DNA of 26,051 nt from an uncultured Lachnospiraceae bacterium (GTDB lineage: Bacteria > Bacillota > Clostridia > Lachnospirales > Lachnospiraceae). Each line of letters begins with the position of its first letter. Within the stretch, counting starts at the first letter, position 1. The notes beneath the pieces were generated by a model that saw nothing but the letters and a program-made list of their open reading frames with translations, ran no database searches and had not been told where the DNA came from. This document shows positions 15,007-22,464 of this stretch, piece after piece. The stretch spans positions 97,226-123,276 of the forward strand of contig CAJURH010000004.1 in assembly GCA_910588775.1 (NCBI GenBank), in the 5' to 3' direction. The translations under genes and the position numbers were made by a program.

Positions 15007-16257
15007 TTACCCTGTATACTTTTTCAAAAGCAGCGTTGCGTTGTGGCCGCCGAATCCCAGGGAATTGGTCAGCGCATAATTTATTTCCCTCTCCACGGGA
15101 GCGCCCACCGTGTAATTTAAGTCGCATTCTTCATCCACGTCCCTGGTGCCCATGGTCTGGTGAACAAAGCCGTCCTGGATGGCCTTGACACAGACGATGA
15201 ATTCCACGCCGCCCGCCGCGCCCAGAAGGTGCCCGATCATGGATTTTGTGGAGTTAATGGCCACCTGGCTGGCCGCTTCTCCCAGCGCCAATTTAATGGC
15301 TTTTGTCTCGAAGAGGTCGTTGTGATGGGTTCCAGTGCCATGAGCGTTGATGTAATCCACCTGAGACGGCTGGATTTCTCCCTCGTTTATGGCCAGCTCC
15401 ATGGCTTTGGCCGCGCCGCTGCCATCCTCGGCCGGCGAGGTGATATGATAAGCGTCCCCGGTGGCTCCATAGCCCACAAGCTCCGCGTAGATCTTCGCGC
15501 CTCTGTTCCTGGCGTGTTCCAGCTCTTCTAATACCACGATTCCCGCGCCCTCTCCAAGGACGAACCCGTCTCTGTCCTTGTCAAACGGAATGGACGCGCG
15601 CAGGGGGTCCGGGCAGGTGGACAACGCGGTAAGGCTGGTAAAGCCCGCCACTCCCAGTGGACAGATGCAGCTCTCCGCACCGCCCGCCAGCATTACATCC
15701 GCATCTGCGTACTGGATGGCCCGGAATGCGTCTCCGATGGAATGGGCGCCGGAAGCGCACGCTGTCACCACATTGGTGCACTTTCCTTTCAGACCTAACT
15801 GGATGGAAATGTTTCCGGCCGCCATGTTGGAAATCATCAACGGTACCATCAGCGGATTGACCCGGGACGGCCCTTTGGTCTGAATTTTGTCGTATTCCCG
15901 CTCCGTCTCCCGCAGGCTGCCGATTCCGGAACCGACGATAACTCCCACCCGATAGGGGTCTTCTTTGGCAATGTCAAGCCCTGCGTCTTCATAGGCTTCT
16001 TTGGCCGCCGCAACTGCGTACTGGGCAAAAGGCTCCATGCGCTTTGCCGCCTTAAATTCCATGCGCTCTTTGGCCACAAAGCCTTTGACCTCCGCCGCCA
16101 GCTTCACTTTGTAATCGGATGTGTCAAACTGGGTGATTTCCCCGATTCCCACTTTCCCGGCTTTTATGCTATTCCAGAACTCCGGCACGTCATTCCCGAT
16201 GGGCGTAACCGCCCCCAGCCCTGTTACGACCACTCTTCTCTTCATACTGCTATTCAT
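15007..16257 (-). CDS. fabF: Beta-ketoacyl-ACP synthase II FabF
   Basis: A condensing enzyme of 416 residues from the ATG at 16257. The catalytic triad is complete: C167 in T-A-C-A-S-G-A, H306 in N-A-H-G-T-G-T and H343 in S-M-I-G-H-L-L-G-A-A-G, with the C-terminal L-G-F-G-G-H-N. It elongates acyl-ACP with malonyl-ACP. An AGGAGGT site lies 12 bases before the ATG at 16257. An alternative ATG at 16245 is further from it, and an in-frame ATG at 16311 would place the ribosome site inside the coding sequence. The 104 bases between fabG and fabF hold only this ribosome site. No second condensing enzyme of this type occurs in the operon, so FabF likely performs all elongations after FabH. Confidence 0.96.
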   Translation of the reverse strand: MNSSMKRRVVVTGLGAVTPIGNDVPEFWNSIKAGKVGIGEITQFDTSDYKVKLAAEVKGFVAKERMEFKAAKRMEPFAQYAVAAAKEAYEDAGLDIAKEDPYRVGVIVGSGIGSLRETEREYDKIQTKGPSRVNPLMVPLMISNMAAGNISIQLGLKGKCTNVVTACASGAHSIGDAFRAIQYADADVMLAGGAESCICPLGVAGFTSLTALSTCPDPLRASIPFDKDRDGFVLGEGAGIVVLEELEHARNRGAKIYAELVGYGATGDAYHITSPAEDGSGAAKAMELAINEGEIQPSQVDYINAHGTGTHHNDLFETKAIKLALGEAASQVAINSTKSMIGHLLGAAGGVEFIVCVKAIQDGFVHQTMGTRDVDEECDLNYTVGAPVEREINYALTNSLGFGGHNATLLLKKYTG

Positions 16258-16361
16258 CTTTCTTTTCCTACCTCCTATATCACAGTCCGGCCGGCTCTTT
16301 TTGCTCATCACCAGGCGTCCCTTCTCTCAACGGTCTGCCTTGACGGGCTGAACTGTTTCCA

Positions 16362-17102
16362 TTACATCACCATGCCGCCATCCACGTGAAGGGTCTGCCC
16401 GGTGATATATCCTGCCTCTTCAGAAGCCAAAAACGCTGCCGCTGCCGCCACCTGCTCCGGTTTTCCGAATCTGCCCAGGGGAATCTGGGCCACAGCCGCC
16501 TCCTTGACTTTAACTCCCAGCACATCGGTCATGTCTGTCTCAATGAAGCCCGGCGCAATGGCATTTACGGTAACGCCTCTGGAAGCCAGTTCTCTGGCCG
16601 CGGCTTTGGTAAGGCCAATGAGTCCGGCCTTGGAGGCCGCATAGTTGGCCTGGCCCGCATTCCCGGCCACGCCGGAAACGGAAGACATATTGATGATGCG
16701 CCCGCTTCTCTGTTTTAACATCTGGCGGGACGCGAAGCGTATGGTGTTGAAGGCGCCTTTCAGATTGGTGGCGATGACTTTGTCAAAATCTTCCTCGGTC
16801 ATTTTCATCAGCAGGCCGTCTTTTGTAATCCCGGCGTTGTTCACCAGAATGTCCAGACTGCCGTATTCCTGAATTACATCCTGTATAAATTTCTCGCACT
16901 GTGCGTAATCGGCCACGTTGCACCGATAGATGGATGCCGTTCCGCCCTTTTCCTGGATTTCTCGCTGCGCTTCCTGCGCCTTTTCTTCCGATCCGTTGTA
17001 ATTAATCACCACGGCTGCCCCCTGGGAGGCCAGTTTCTGGGCAATCGCTTTTCCAATTCCCCGGGAGGCGCCCGTTACGATGGCTGTCTTTCCTTCTAAC
17101 AT
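16362..17102 (-). CDS. fabG: 3-oxoacyl-ACP reductase FabG
   Basis: A short-chain dehydrogenase of 246 residues. The NAD(P) motif T-G-A-S-R-G-I-G (10-17), N-N-A-G (88-91) and the catalytic S141, Y154 and K158 (Y-A-A-S-K) are present. The C-terminal I-T-G-Q-T-L-H-V-D-G-G-M is typical of FabG. It reduces 3-oxoacyl-ACP to 3-hydroxyacyl-ACP, usually with NADPH. The ATG at 17102 is 2 bases after the fabD stop and has AAAGGAG upstream inside the end of fabD, so the two are translationally linked. A longer in-frame start at 17150 is rejected because it only overlaps fabD. Confidence 0.97.
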   Translation of the reverse strand: MLEGKTAIVTGASRGIGKAIAQKLASQGAAVVINYNGSEEKAQEAQREIQEKGGTASIYRCNVADYAQCEKFIQDVIQEYGSLDILVNNAGITKDGLLMKMTEEDFDKVIATNLKGAFNTIRFASRQMLKQRSGRIINMSSVSGVAGNAGQANYAASKAGLIGLTKAAARELASRGVTVNAIAPGFIETDMTDVLGVKVKEAAVAQIPLGRFGKPEQVAAAAAFLASEEAGYITGQTLHVDGGMVM

Positions 17103-17104
17103 TT

Positions 17105-18031
17105 CTATTCTCCTTTCAGGGCGGCGACCGCCTTTTCTATGTCTTCCCAAACGGAAATGTTGCAGACTTTATATTCGGAATTGATTTTCTTCATGAATCC
17201 AGCCAGCGTTTTTCCCGGCCCGATTTCTACAAACTGATCCACGCCGTCTGCAATCATCGCCTCCATGCTCTGCATCCAGCGCACTGGAGAGCTTACCTGT
17301 CTCACCAGCAGGTCCTTGGTCTTTTCTATGTCTTCCACTTTCTGTGCCGTCACGTTGGTCATGTAGGGAATGGAAAGGGGATGCAGGTTGGTATGTTCCA
17401 GTTCCTTGGCCAGTTCCTCCCCGGCAGACGCAAGCATGGGGGAGTGGAATGGGCCGCTTACGTTGAGCATCATGGTCCGCCTGGCCCCGGCTTCCTTTAA
17501 TTTTACCGCAGCGTCTTTTACGCCTTCTGTCCTTCCTGTAATGACAATCTGGCCTGGACAGTTGTAGTTGGCAATGCCTACATCTGGAAATTCCTTTAAA
17601 ACTTCCTCGATTTTGTCCGCGTCCATGGCCATCACCGCGCACATGGCGCCTTCTCCCGCGGGCACAGCGTTCTGCATGAGAATGCCCCTTCTTCGCACCA
17701 GCCGAACGGCATCCATGTCATCCATGCCTCCCGCCGCCGCGATGGCCGCATATTCGCCCAAGCTTAATCCTGCCGTGATGTCCGGCTTCAACCCGGCCTC
17801 TTCCACTGCCTTTGTCATGGCAAGGCAAGCCGTGACCATGGCCGCCTGGGTGTACTCGGTGAGATCCAGTTTGTCGTTCGCTTCAAAACAGAGAGATTTC
17901 ATGTCCAGGTCCAATGCTTCGCTGGCCCCTTCAAATATTTCTCTGGCGGCGGCGCATTTTTCATAAAAATCAGCGCCCATCCCCGCTTTCTGCGCTCCCT
18001 GTCCCGGATAAATAAATGCAATCTTACTCAT
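17105..18031 (-). CDS. fabD: Malonyl-CoA:ACP transacylase FabD
   Basis: An acyltransferase of 308 residues. P-G-Q-G-A-Q (9-14), the nucleophile motif G-L-S-L-G-E-Y (88-94, S90) and the catalytic histidine H196 in G-P-F-H-S-P-M are intact, with E-I-G-P-G-K-T-L near the C-terminus. It moves malonyl from CoA to ACP, supplying the extender unit to FabH and FabF. It overlaps the end of fabK by 8 bases, and AAAGGAACAGGG upstream of the ATG lies within the fabK coding sequence, so expression is coupled. Confidence 0.97.
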   Translation of the reverse strand: MSKIAFIYPGQGAQKAGMGADFYEKCAAAREIFEGASEALDLDMKSLCFEANDKLDLTEYTQAAMVTACLAMTKAVEEAGLKPDITAGLSLGEYAAIAAAGGMDDMDAVRLVRRRGILMQNAVPAGEGAMCAVMAMDADKIEEVLKEFPDVGIANYNCPGQIVITGRTEGVKDAAVKLKEAGARRTMMLNVSGPFHSPMLASAGEELAKELEHTNLHPLSIPYMTNVTAQKVEDIEKTKDLLVRQVSSPVRWMQSMEAMIADGVDQFVEIGPGKTLAGFMKKINSEYKVCNISVWEDIEKAVAALKGE

Positions 18032-18962
18032 ACAACCCTGTTCCTTTCACCAGCGCGTCGGTCTCTCTTACCAGTTTCTCAATCAAAGCCTTGCAGGACA
18101 TCCGCTCTTTCACCATCCCGGCAATCTGTCCCGCCATGACGCTTCCGTTTTTCACATCACCGTCCACCACCGCGTTTCTCAAGCCGCCCAAGGTCAGGTA
18201 TTCCAGTTCTTCGAAGCTGGCTCCCTGTTCTTCCAGCGCCATGTATTTCTTGGTCATCTCGTTTCTGAGGGTGCGGATGGGATGGCCGGTGCTCCTTCCA
18301 GTCACTTTGGTGTCAATGTCCTTGGCCTTTAAAATCCGTTCTTTATAGTTATCGTGCACCTGGGCTTCGTCCGTCACCACAAAGCAGGTGCCCATTTGCA
18401 CGCCCTTGGCGCCCAGCATAAACGCGGCGGCGACGCCTCTCCCATCGGCAATGCCTCCGGCGGCAATCACCGGTATTTTCACCGCGTCCGCCACCTGGGG
18501 AACCAGCGTCATGGTTGTGCTCTCACCGATATGACCGCCGGATTCGCAGCCTTCCGCCACCACCGCGTCGGCGCCGCTTCGCTCCATGCGTTTGGCCAAC
18601 GCCACGGAAGCCACCACGGGGATTACTTTCATACCTGCGCCTTTCCACAGTTCCATGTATTTCTCTGGGTTTCCGGCTCCAGTGGTCACCACTTTGATTC
18701 CCTCTTCGGCGACGACTTTGGCCACCTCATCTGCATAGGGACTCATCAGCATAATGTTTACGCCAAATGGCTTGTCGGTTAATTTCTTCGCTTCTCGTAT
18801 CTGCTCCCGCACCCAGTCCGCTGGGGCGTTGGCCGCGCCAATCAGGCCCAGTCCTCCCGCCTCGGATACGGCCGCCGCCAAATGATGTTCGGCGACCCAT
18901 GCCATGCCGCCCTGGATAATGGGATATTCTATCCCCAGTAATCTGCTTATTTCTGTCTGCAT
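18024..18962 (-). CDS. fabK: Enoyl-ACP reductase II FabK (FMN-dependent)
   Basis: A flavoprotein of 312 residues. P-I-I-Q-G-G-M-A-W (14-22) and E-S-G-G-H-I-G-E (140-147, with H144 in the position of the pneumococcal catalytic histidine) mark the FabK branch of the NMO/2-nitropropane dioxygenase family. G-G-I-A-D-G-R-G and G-A-K-G-V-Q-M-G-T form the phosphate-binding end of the barrel. It catalyses the last reduction of each elongation cycle, enoyl-ACP to acyl-ACP, using NAD(P)H and FMN. FabK is the triclosan-insensitive alternative to FabI, and no FabI is seen here. The gap to fabH is 23 bases, with an AAAGGTGGGG ribosome site and no acpP. Confidence 0.95.
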   Translation of the reverse strand: MQTEISRLLGIEYPIIQGGMAWVAEHHLAAAVSEAGGLGLIGAANAPADWVREQIREAKKLTDKPFGVNIMLMSPYADEVAKVVAEEGIKVVTTGAGNPEKYMELWKGAGMKVIPVVASVALAKRMERSGADAVVAEGCESGGHIGESTTMTLVPQVADAVKIPVIAAGGIADGRGVAAAFMLGAKGVQMGTCFVVTDEAQVHDNYKERILKAKDIDTKVTGRSTGHPIRTLRNEMTKKYMALEEQGASFEELEYLTLGGLRNAVVDGDVKNGSVMAGQIAGMVKERMSCKALIEKLVRETDALVKGTGLYE

Positions 18963-18985
18963 TTTTTGACCCCACCTTTATTCTT

Positions 18986-19972
18986 TCAAATCCATTCATA
19001 AAGAGCCGCGCCCCAGGTCAGTCCTGCGCCGAACCCGGCCATCACCAGTTTCTGACCCTTTTTAAGCGCTCCTCTTCGATTCATCTCATCTAATAAAATC
19101 GGTATGCTGGCCGACGATGTATTGCCATATTCCTGAATATTCATCGGGAATTTCTCTATGGGTTCCCCCAAACGTTTGGCCACGGACTCCACAATCCTTT
19201 TATTTGCCTGATGGAGCAGAAACCAGGAAATCTCCTCCTGGCTGACGCCATTTCTCTCCAAGGTTTCCCGAATCACCTCCGGCACTTTCTTTACCGCAAA
19301 TTGGAAAACCGCCTTGCCGTCCATCTGCATAAAAAATTCATCGCCGTTGTATCTTTCGTCTCCCTGGACAGGCGCATTCAAAACATTCCAGTCGTGTCTG
19401 CTCTTTAAGGTAAGCGCGCCGCCTTTGCCGCCGTCGGAATGAGTCACCGGAAAATACATTCGCCGAGCGTCCGCCTTCAACACTGCCGCCCCCGCCCCGT
19501 CCCCGAATAAAATACAGGTTCCCCGGTCTTTCCAGTTGGTCAGGTTGGAGAGGCTCTCGCTGCCGATGACCAGCGCCGTTTTGTATATCCCCCCAGCCAG
19601 ATAGGCCGCCGCTGTATTGTAGGCAAGGACAAAACCAGTACAGGCTGCGCTTAAGTCAAAACAGGTGGCATTTACCGCCCTCAGCCTTTTCTGGACTTCG
19701 CAGGCCGCACAGGGAAGAATCACATTGGAGGATATCGTGGATACCAGAATCAAATCGATCTCCTCCGCAGCCACGTCCGCCTGCCGAAGCGCCTGTAGTC
19801 CCGCCTCGCAGGCCATGGAAACCGTCGTCTCCCCGTCCACGATATGGCGCCGCTTTACCCCGGTCCTCTCCCGTATCCACTGGTCACTGGTGTCCACCAG
19901 CCCGGCAATGCCGTCGTTATCCATTACATGGGATGGGATGTAGGAACCCGTCCCGCATATATTCACAGCCAT
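18986..19972 (-). CDS. fabH: Beta-ketoacyl-ACP synthase III FabH
   Basis: A condensing enzyme of 328 residues from the ATG at 19972. The catalytic triad of FabH is present: C111 in L-S-A-A-C-T-G-F, H254 in L-H-Q-A-N-K-R-I and N284 in E-Y-G-N-T-S-S-A-S. The N-terminal D-T-S-D-Q-W-I-R-E-R-T-G motif (27-38) binds CoA. It starts fatty acid synthesis by condensing acetyl-CoA (or a branched primer) with malonyl-ACP; primer preference cannot be read here. An AGAGGGA ribosome site precedes the ATG. A longer in-frame start at 20032 would run through the operon promoter and the tandem repeat and is rejected. It is the first gene of the operon. Confidence 0.97.
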   Translation of the reverse strand: MAVNICGTGSYIPSHVMDNDGIAGLVDTSDQWIRERTGVKRRHIVDGETTVSMACEAGLQALRQADVAAEEIDLILVSTISSNVILPCAACEVQKRLRAVNATCFDLSAACTGFVLAYNTAAAYLAGGIYKTALVIGSESLSNLTNWKDRGTCILFGDGAGAAVLKADARRMYFPVTHSDGGKGGALTLKSRHDWNVLNAPVQGDERYNGDEFFMQMDGKAVFQFAVKKVPEVIRETLERNGVSQEEISWFLLHQANKRIVESVAKRLGEPIEKFPMNIQEYGNTSSASIPILLDEMNRRGALKKGQKLVMAGFGAGLTWGAALYEWI

Positions 19973-19984
19973 AGTTTTCCCTCT

Positions 19985-20020
19985 AAATTGTTTTGATTTT
20001 AAATTATTTTGGTTTTCAAA
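19985..20020 (-). promoter_or_regulatory. Tandem 16-bp repeat, likely operator (FabT-like box) of the fab operon
   Basis: On the + strand AAATTGTTTTGATTTT (19985-20000) and AAATTATTTTGGTTTT (20001-20016) are adjacent copies matching at 14 of 16 positions. Read on the minus strand, 20020-20008 is TTTGAAAACCAAA, one mismatch from the FabT pattern TTTGA-NNN-TCAAA as I remember it. The second copy gives a weaker match. The repeats start at the -10 box and cover the expected transcription start, a classic repressor position. Confidence 0.6.
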
Positions 20021-20048
20021 GTATATACCCATTATCTCCGTTTGTCAA
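20020..20048 (-). promoter_or_regulatory. Strong sigma-A promoter of the fab operon
   Basis: Read on the minus strand, a perfect TTGACA (20048-20043), a 17-base spacer and TATACT (20025-20020) precede fabH. Transcription should start near 20013, leaving a leader of about 40 bases before the fabH ATG. Confidence 0.8.
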
Positions 20049-20072
20049 GCCCTTTATGCGCATAAAACCAGA

Positions 20073-20102
20073 TTGACATAATTGTGCCGATCGTGTTACC
20101 AT
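20073..20102 (+). promoter_or_regulatory. Putative promoter of the HAD phosphatase gene
   Basis: A perfect TTGACA (20073-20078) is followed after 18 bases by TACCAT (20097-20102), a 4 of 6 match to the -10 consensus. It lies back to back with the fab promoter, with 24 bases between the two -35 boxes. Confidence 0.45.
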
Positions 20103-20136
20103 TCACAGATAACAATAAGAAAAAGGGGATAAGAAA

Positions 20137-20847
20137 ATGAGGAAGATAAAAGCTATTTTATTTGATTTGGACGGAACCCTGCTTCCCATGGATACGGAAC
20201 GATTTACAAAGGGATATTTTGAACTGCTGGCCGCAAGGATGGCCGCCAGCGGTTATGAACCCAAACAGCTCATCGACGCTATCTGGGCCGGGACTGCCGC
20301 CATGATAAAAAATGACGGGAAGCAGACCAACGAGAAGGTTTTCTGGAATAAAATGGCTGAGATTTACGGGGATAAAATTCATGCCGACATAAATCTGTTC
20401 GATGAATTTTATGAAAATGAATTCCAGGAGGCAAAGATTTTCTGCGGCTGCAATGCCAAAGCGGCCGAGACAGTGGCGCAGATCCGGAAACTGGAATACC
20501 GAACCGCACTGGCCACCAATCCAGTCTTCCCCGCCTGCGCACAGAAAAACCGCCTGCGCTGGGCGGGACTTACGCCTGGGGATTTTGAACTTTGCACCTC
20601 TTATGAAAACTCAAGTTACTGCAAGCCAAATCCGCTCTATTACGCCGCTATAGCCAGACAGATGCGCCTGAACCCGGAAGAATGCTGTATGGTGGGCAAC
20701 GACGTAACCGAGGATATGGTGGCGGCCTCGGCAGGAATGCGGGTATTTTTGCTGACCGACTGTCTGATTAATAAAAAGCAAGCGGACATATCCGGCTATG
20801 CCCAGGGGGATTTTGACCAGCTTCTGGACTTCGTCAAAGAACTGTAG
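20137..20847 (+). CDS. HAD-superfamily hydrolase (phosphatase-like)
   Basis: A cytosolic protein of 236 residues with all four HAD motifs: motif I F-D-L-D-G-T-L (nucleophile D10, acid D12), motif II A-T-N-P (T127), motif III K163 in C-K-P-N-P, and motif IV G-N-D-V-T-E-D (187-193, D189 and D193). A helical cap lies between motifs I and II (about 18-100), as in subfamily I HAD phosphatases. The substrate cannot be predicted from the motifs. AAAAGGGGA precedes the ATG by 8 bases. It is transcribed divergently from the fab operon, but sequence alone does not show a role in lipid metabolism. No clear terminator follows, yet the next gene has its own strong promoter. Confidence 0.88.
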   Translation: MRKIKAILFDLDGTLLPMDTERFTKGYFELLAARMAASGYEPKQLIDAIWAGTAAMIKNDGKQTNEKVFWNKMAEIYGDKIHADINLFDEFYENEFQEAKIFCGCNAKAAETVAQIRKLEYRTALATNPVFPACAQKNRLRWAGLTPGDFELCTSYENSSYCKPNPLYYAAIARQMRLNPEECCMVGNDVTEDMVAASAGMRVFLLTDCLINKKQADISGYAQGDFDQLLDFVKEL

Positions 20848-20857
20848 AAGATTTTTA

Positions 20858-20886
20858 TTGACATATGTCATTAATATACTTATAAT
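20858..20886 (+). promoter_or_regulatory. Consensus promoter with palindrome upstream of the DUF134-NifX gene
   Basis: TTGACA (20858-20863), 17 bases, then TATAAT (20881-20886) is a perfect sigma-A consensus. The 12-bp perfect palindrome TGACATATGTCA (20859-20870) overlaps the -35 box and could bind a dimeric regulator. The predicted transcript starts near 20893, leaving a leader of about 55 bases with a GGAGG ribosome site. Confidence 0.75.
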
Positions 20887-20947
20887 AAATTTCATATTGT
20901 ACTCTTAGTTTTTTGGGAGTGCATTTTGACAATACGGAGGAAAGACA

Positions 20948-21694
20948 ATGCCTAGACCATGCAAAAAAAGGCGTATCTGCGCCAAGCCTTCCTGCCTTCA
21001 TTTCGGTCCGCAAGGGACGAATGGCGCCCCGGCAGTCCAGGCAGTTCTGATGACGCTGGATGAATACGAGTGCATCCGCCTGATGGATTACGAAGGTCTG
21101 ACCCAGGAACAAAGCGCCGCGCAGATGAATGTGGCGCGGACCACGATTCAGGGTATTTACAGCAGCGCCCGCCAGAAGATGGCCCGCTGTCTGGTGGAGG
21201 GATGCGCTCTGCATCTGGAGGGCGGCAATGTGGTCCTCTGTGAGAAAACAAAAGAATGCTGCCAGAAATATTGCGGCAACGATAAAAAGAAGAAAAGAGA
21301 GGGTATTCAAATGAGAATTGGCGTAACTTATGAAAATGGACAGATTTACCAGCACTTTGGTCACACACAGCAATTTAAGGTATACGACGTTCAGGATAAC
21401 AAAGTGGTACAGTCCGCTGTCATTGACACAAACGGAAATGGTCATGGCGCGCTGGCTGGATTTCTGCAAGGTTACCAAGTGGATACTTTAATCTGCGGCG
21501 GCATCGGCGGTGGCGCGCAAAATGCTCTGAATGCAGCGGGAATCCGTCTGTTCTGCGGCGTATCCGGAGACGCTGACAGCGCCGTGGACGCTCTGTTAAA
21601 AGGCGAGCTGACCTATTCAACTGAGGCTAATTGCAGCCACCACCAACACCACGGTCATGGCGGCTCCTGCGGCGACCACGGTTGCCACCACTAA
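20948..21694 (+). CDS. DUF134 DNA-binding domain fused to NifX/NifB-type cofactor-binding domain
   Basis: A 248-residue two-domain protein. Residues 1-110 are DUF134: M-P-R-P-x-K-x-R-R-I-C start, Cys at 5, 11 and 16, a sigma-factor-like HTH around L-T-Q-E-Q-S-A-A-Q-M-N-V-A-R-T-T-I-Q (51-68), and further Cys at 81, 86, 98, 104, 105 and 109 that could bind metal. Residues 122-225 are the dinitrogenase iron-molybdenum cofactor family fold (M-R-I-G-V start, H-F-G-H, I-C-G-G-I-G-G-G-A). The tail from about 230 is rich in His, Gly and Cys and looks metal-binding. An internal ATG at 21311 with GAGAGGG seven bases upstream may also yield the second domain alone. No nif structural genes are present, so a general metal or Fe-S role is more likely than nitrogen fixation. 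GGAGG precedes the first ATG. Confidence 0.88.
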   Translation: MPRPCKKRRICAKPSCLHFGPQGTNGAPAVQAVLMTLDEYECIRLMDYEGLTQEQSAAQMNVARTTIQGIYSSARQKMARCLVEGCALHLEGGNVVLCEKTKECCQKYCGNDKKKKREGIQMRIGVTYENGQIYQHFGHTQQFKVYDVQDNKVVQSAVIDTNGNGHGALAGFLQGYQVDTLICGGIGGGAQNALNAAGIRLFCGVSGDADSAVDALLKGELTYSTEANCSHHQHHGHGGSCGDHGCHH

Positions 21695-21711
21695 AAAAGG
21701 AGACTTTCACT

Positions 21712-22314
21712 ATGGAACAGACTGCCGACAGAGCTTTTCAGGAAATGCTGCTTCCAGCTAAGGAACGGCTACGGGGACGGCAACCGGAAGATGTGGCCAA
21801 AAAATCCGGCGCGGTCTATGACCCGGAAGCCGCTCTGTTAAAAATAGCCAGTTTAAACCAGATCGTTGAAGTCACGTTCCCAGACTTTACTTGTCGCCAG
21901 AAACTGGAAAACTGGCGTCATCTGCTGCTTCTCCATTACCTGGACATGGCTGACGGATTTCCTGTTTCGGATCAGCTCATGCCCTTTGGAGATGTGAAAG
22001 ACGGGCTCATCCGTGGAACCAAGTTCGACCAGACGGTGGAAGTGGAACTGATGAAACTCCTGAAAGATATGCAGCCGGAACAACTCCAGGAAATCTGCAC
22101 CGCATTGGGGGCAGAAATTGTAAAATCAAAAGCGGATTTTGCCGCAGTATTTCCCTTTTTTCCCCACTATCCGGTAACCTTAAACGTCTGGTTTGCGGAT
22201 GAGGAATTCAGCGCGACTGGAAAATTATTGCTTTCCAAAAGCGCAGACCACTATTTGACCGTGGAGGACGCCGTCACTGTCGGAGATGTATTGCTGAAAC
22301 TTTTAAATTCATAA
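21712..22314 (+). CDS. DUF3786 domain protein
   Basis: A soluble protein of 200 residues resembling DUF3786: V-E-V-T-F-P-D-F in the first third, L-L-L-L-H-Y-L-D-M-A-D-G-F-P-V, a phenylalanine/glycine-containing core, F-P-F-F-P-H-Y-P-V and the W-F-A-D-E-E-F-S-A-T-G-K-L-L-L-S...Y-L-T-V-E-D-A-V C-terminal block. The family has no established reaction; members are frequent in anaerobes. It starts 17 bases after the DUF134-NifX stop, with AAAGGAGA upstream, so the two are co-transcribed and may act in the same metal or redox process. A strong terminator follows directly. An in-frame start at 21631 lies inside the previous gene and lacks a ribosome site. Confidence 0.8.
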   Translation: MEQTADRAFQEMLLPAKERLRGRQPEDVAKKSGAVYDPEAALLKIASLNQIVEVTFPDFTCRQKLENWRHLLLLHYLDMADGFPVSDQLMPFGDVKDGLIRGTKFDQTVEVELMKLLKDMQPEQLQEICTALGAEIVKSKADFAAVFPFFPHYPVTLNVWFADEEFSATGKLLLSKSADHYLTVEDAVTVGDVLLKLLNS

Positions 22315-22324
22315 TTGCATACAA

Positions 22325-22366
22325 AAAGAGCAGCCGGATCGCATATCTTCCGGCTGCCCTTTTTTT
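22325..22366. terminator. Bidirectional rho-independent terminator after DUF3786 gene
   Basis: A 9-bp perfect stem (GCAGCCGGA at 22330-22338, TCCGGCTGC at 22349-22357) with a 10-base loop is followed by CC and seven T on the + strand. On the minus strand the same stem is followed by TCTTTTTG. It serves the DUF3786 operon and probably the opposing 3D-domain gene. Confidence 0.88.
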
Positions 22367-22403
22367 GTCCTATAAGATAAAAAGCCCTCCAGGTAAAAGC
22401 GCA

Positions 22404-22447
22404 CTGCGGCGGAAAAGGATTCTGTTGCCAAAAGCAACCCGCCGCAG
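22404..22447. repeat. Nested inverted repeat downstream of the 3D-domain gene
   Basis: The outer arms CTGCGGCGG (22404-22412) and CCGCCGCAG (22439-22447) pair perfectly. Inside, GTTGC (22424-22428) and GCAAC (22434-22438) form a second stem directly stacked on one side, with an 11-base bulge on the other. On the minus strand a short T-run (TTTT) follows 4 bases later, so it may be a first terminator or an RNA-stabilising structure at the end of the 3D-domain transcript. Confidence 0.55.
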
Positions 22448-22464
22448 ACAGAGAATCTTTCTTA

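Noticed and set aside
19973..20032. 20-residue extension of fabH
   Set aside because: It would put the tandem repeat and the -10 region inside the coding sequence; FabH families begin at the chosen methionine.
20855..21478. 207-residue minus-strand frame covering the DUF134 gene and its promoter
   Set aside because: No ribosome site, low-complexity hydrophobic translation and full overlap with the well-supported DUF134-NifX gene on the other strand.
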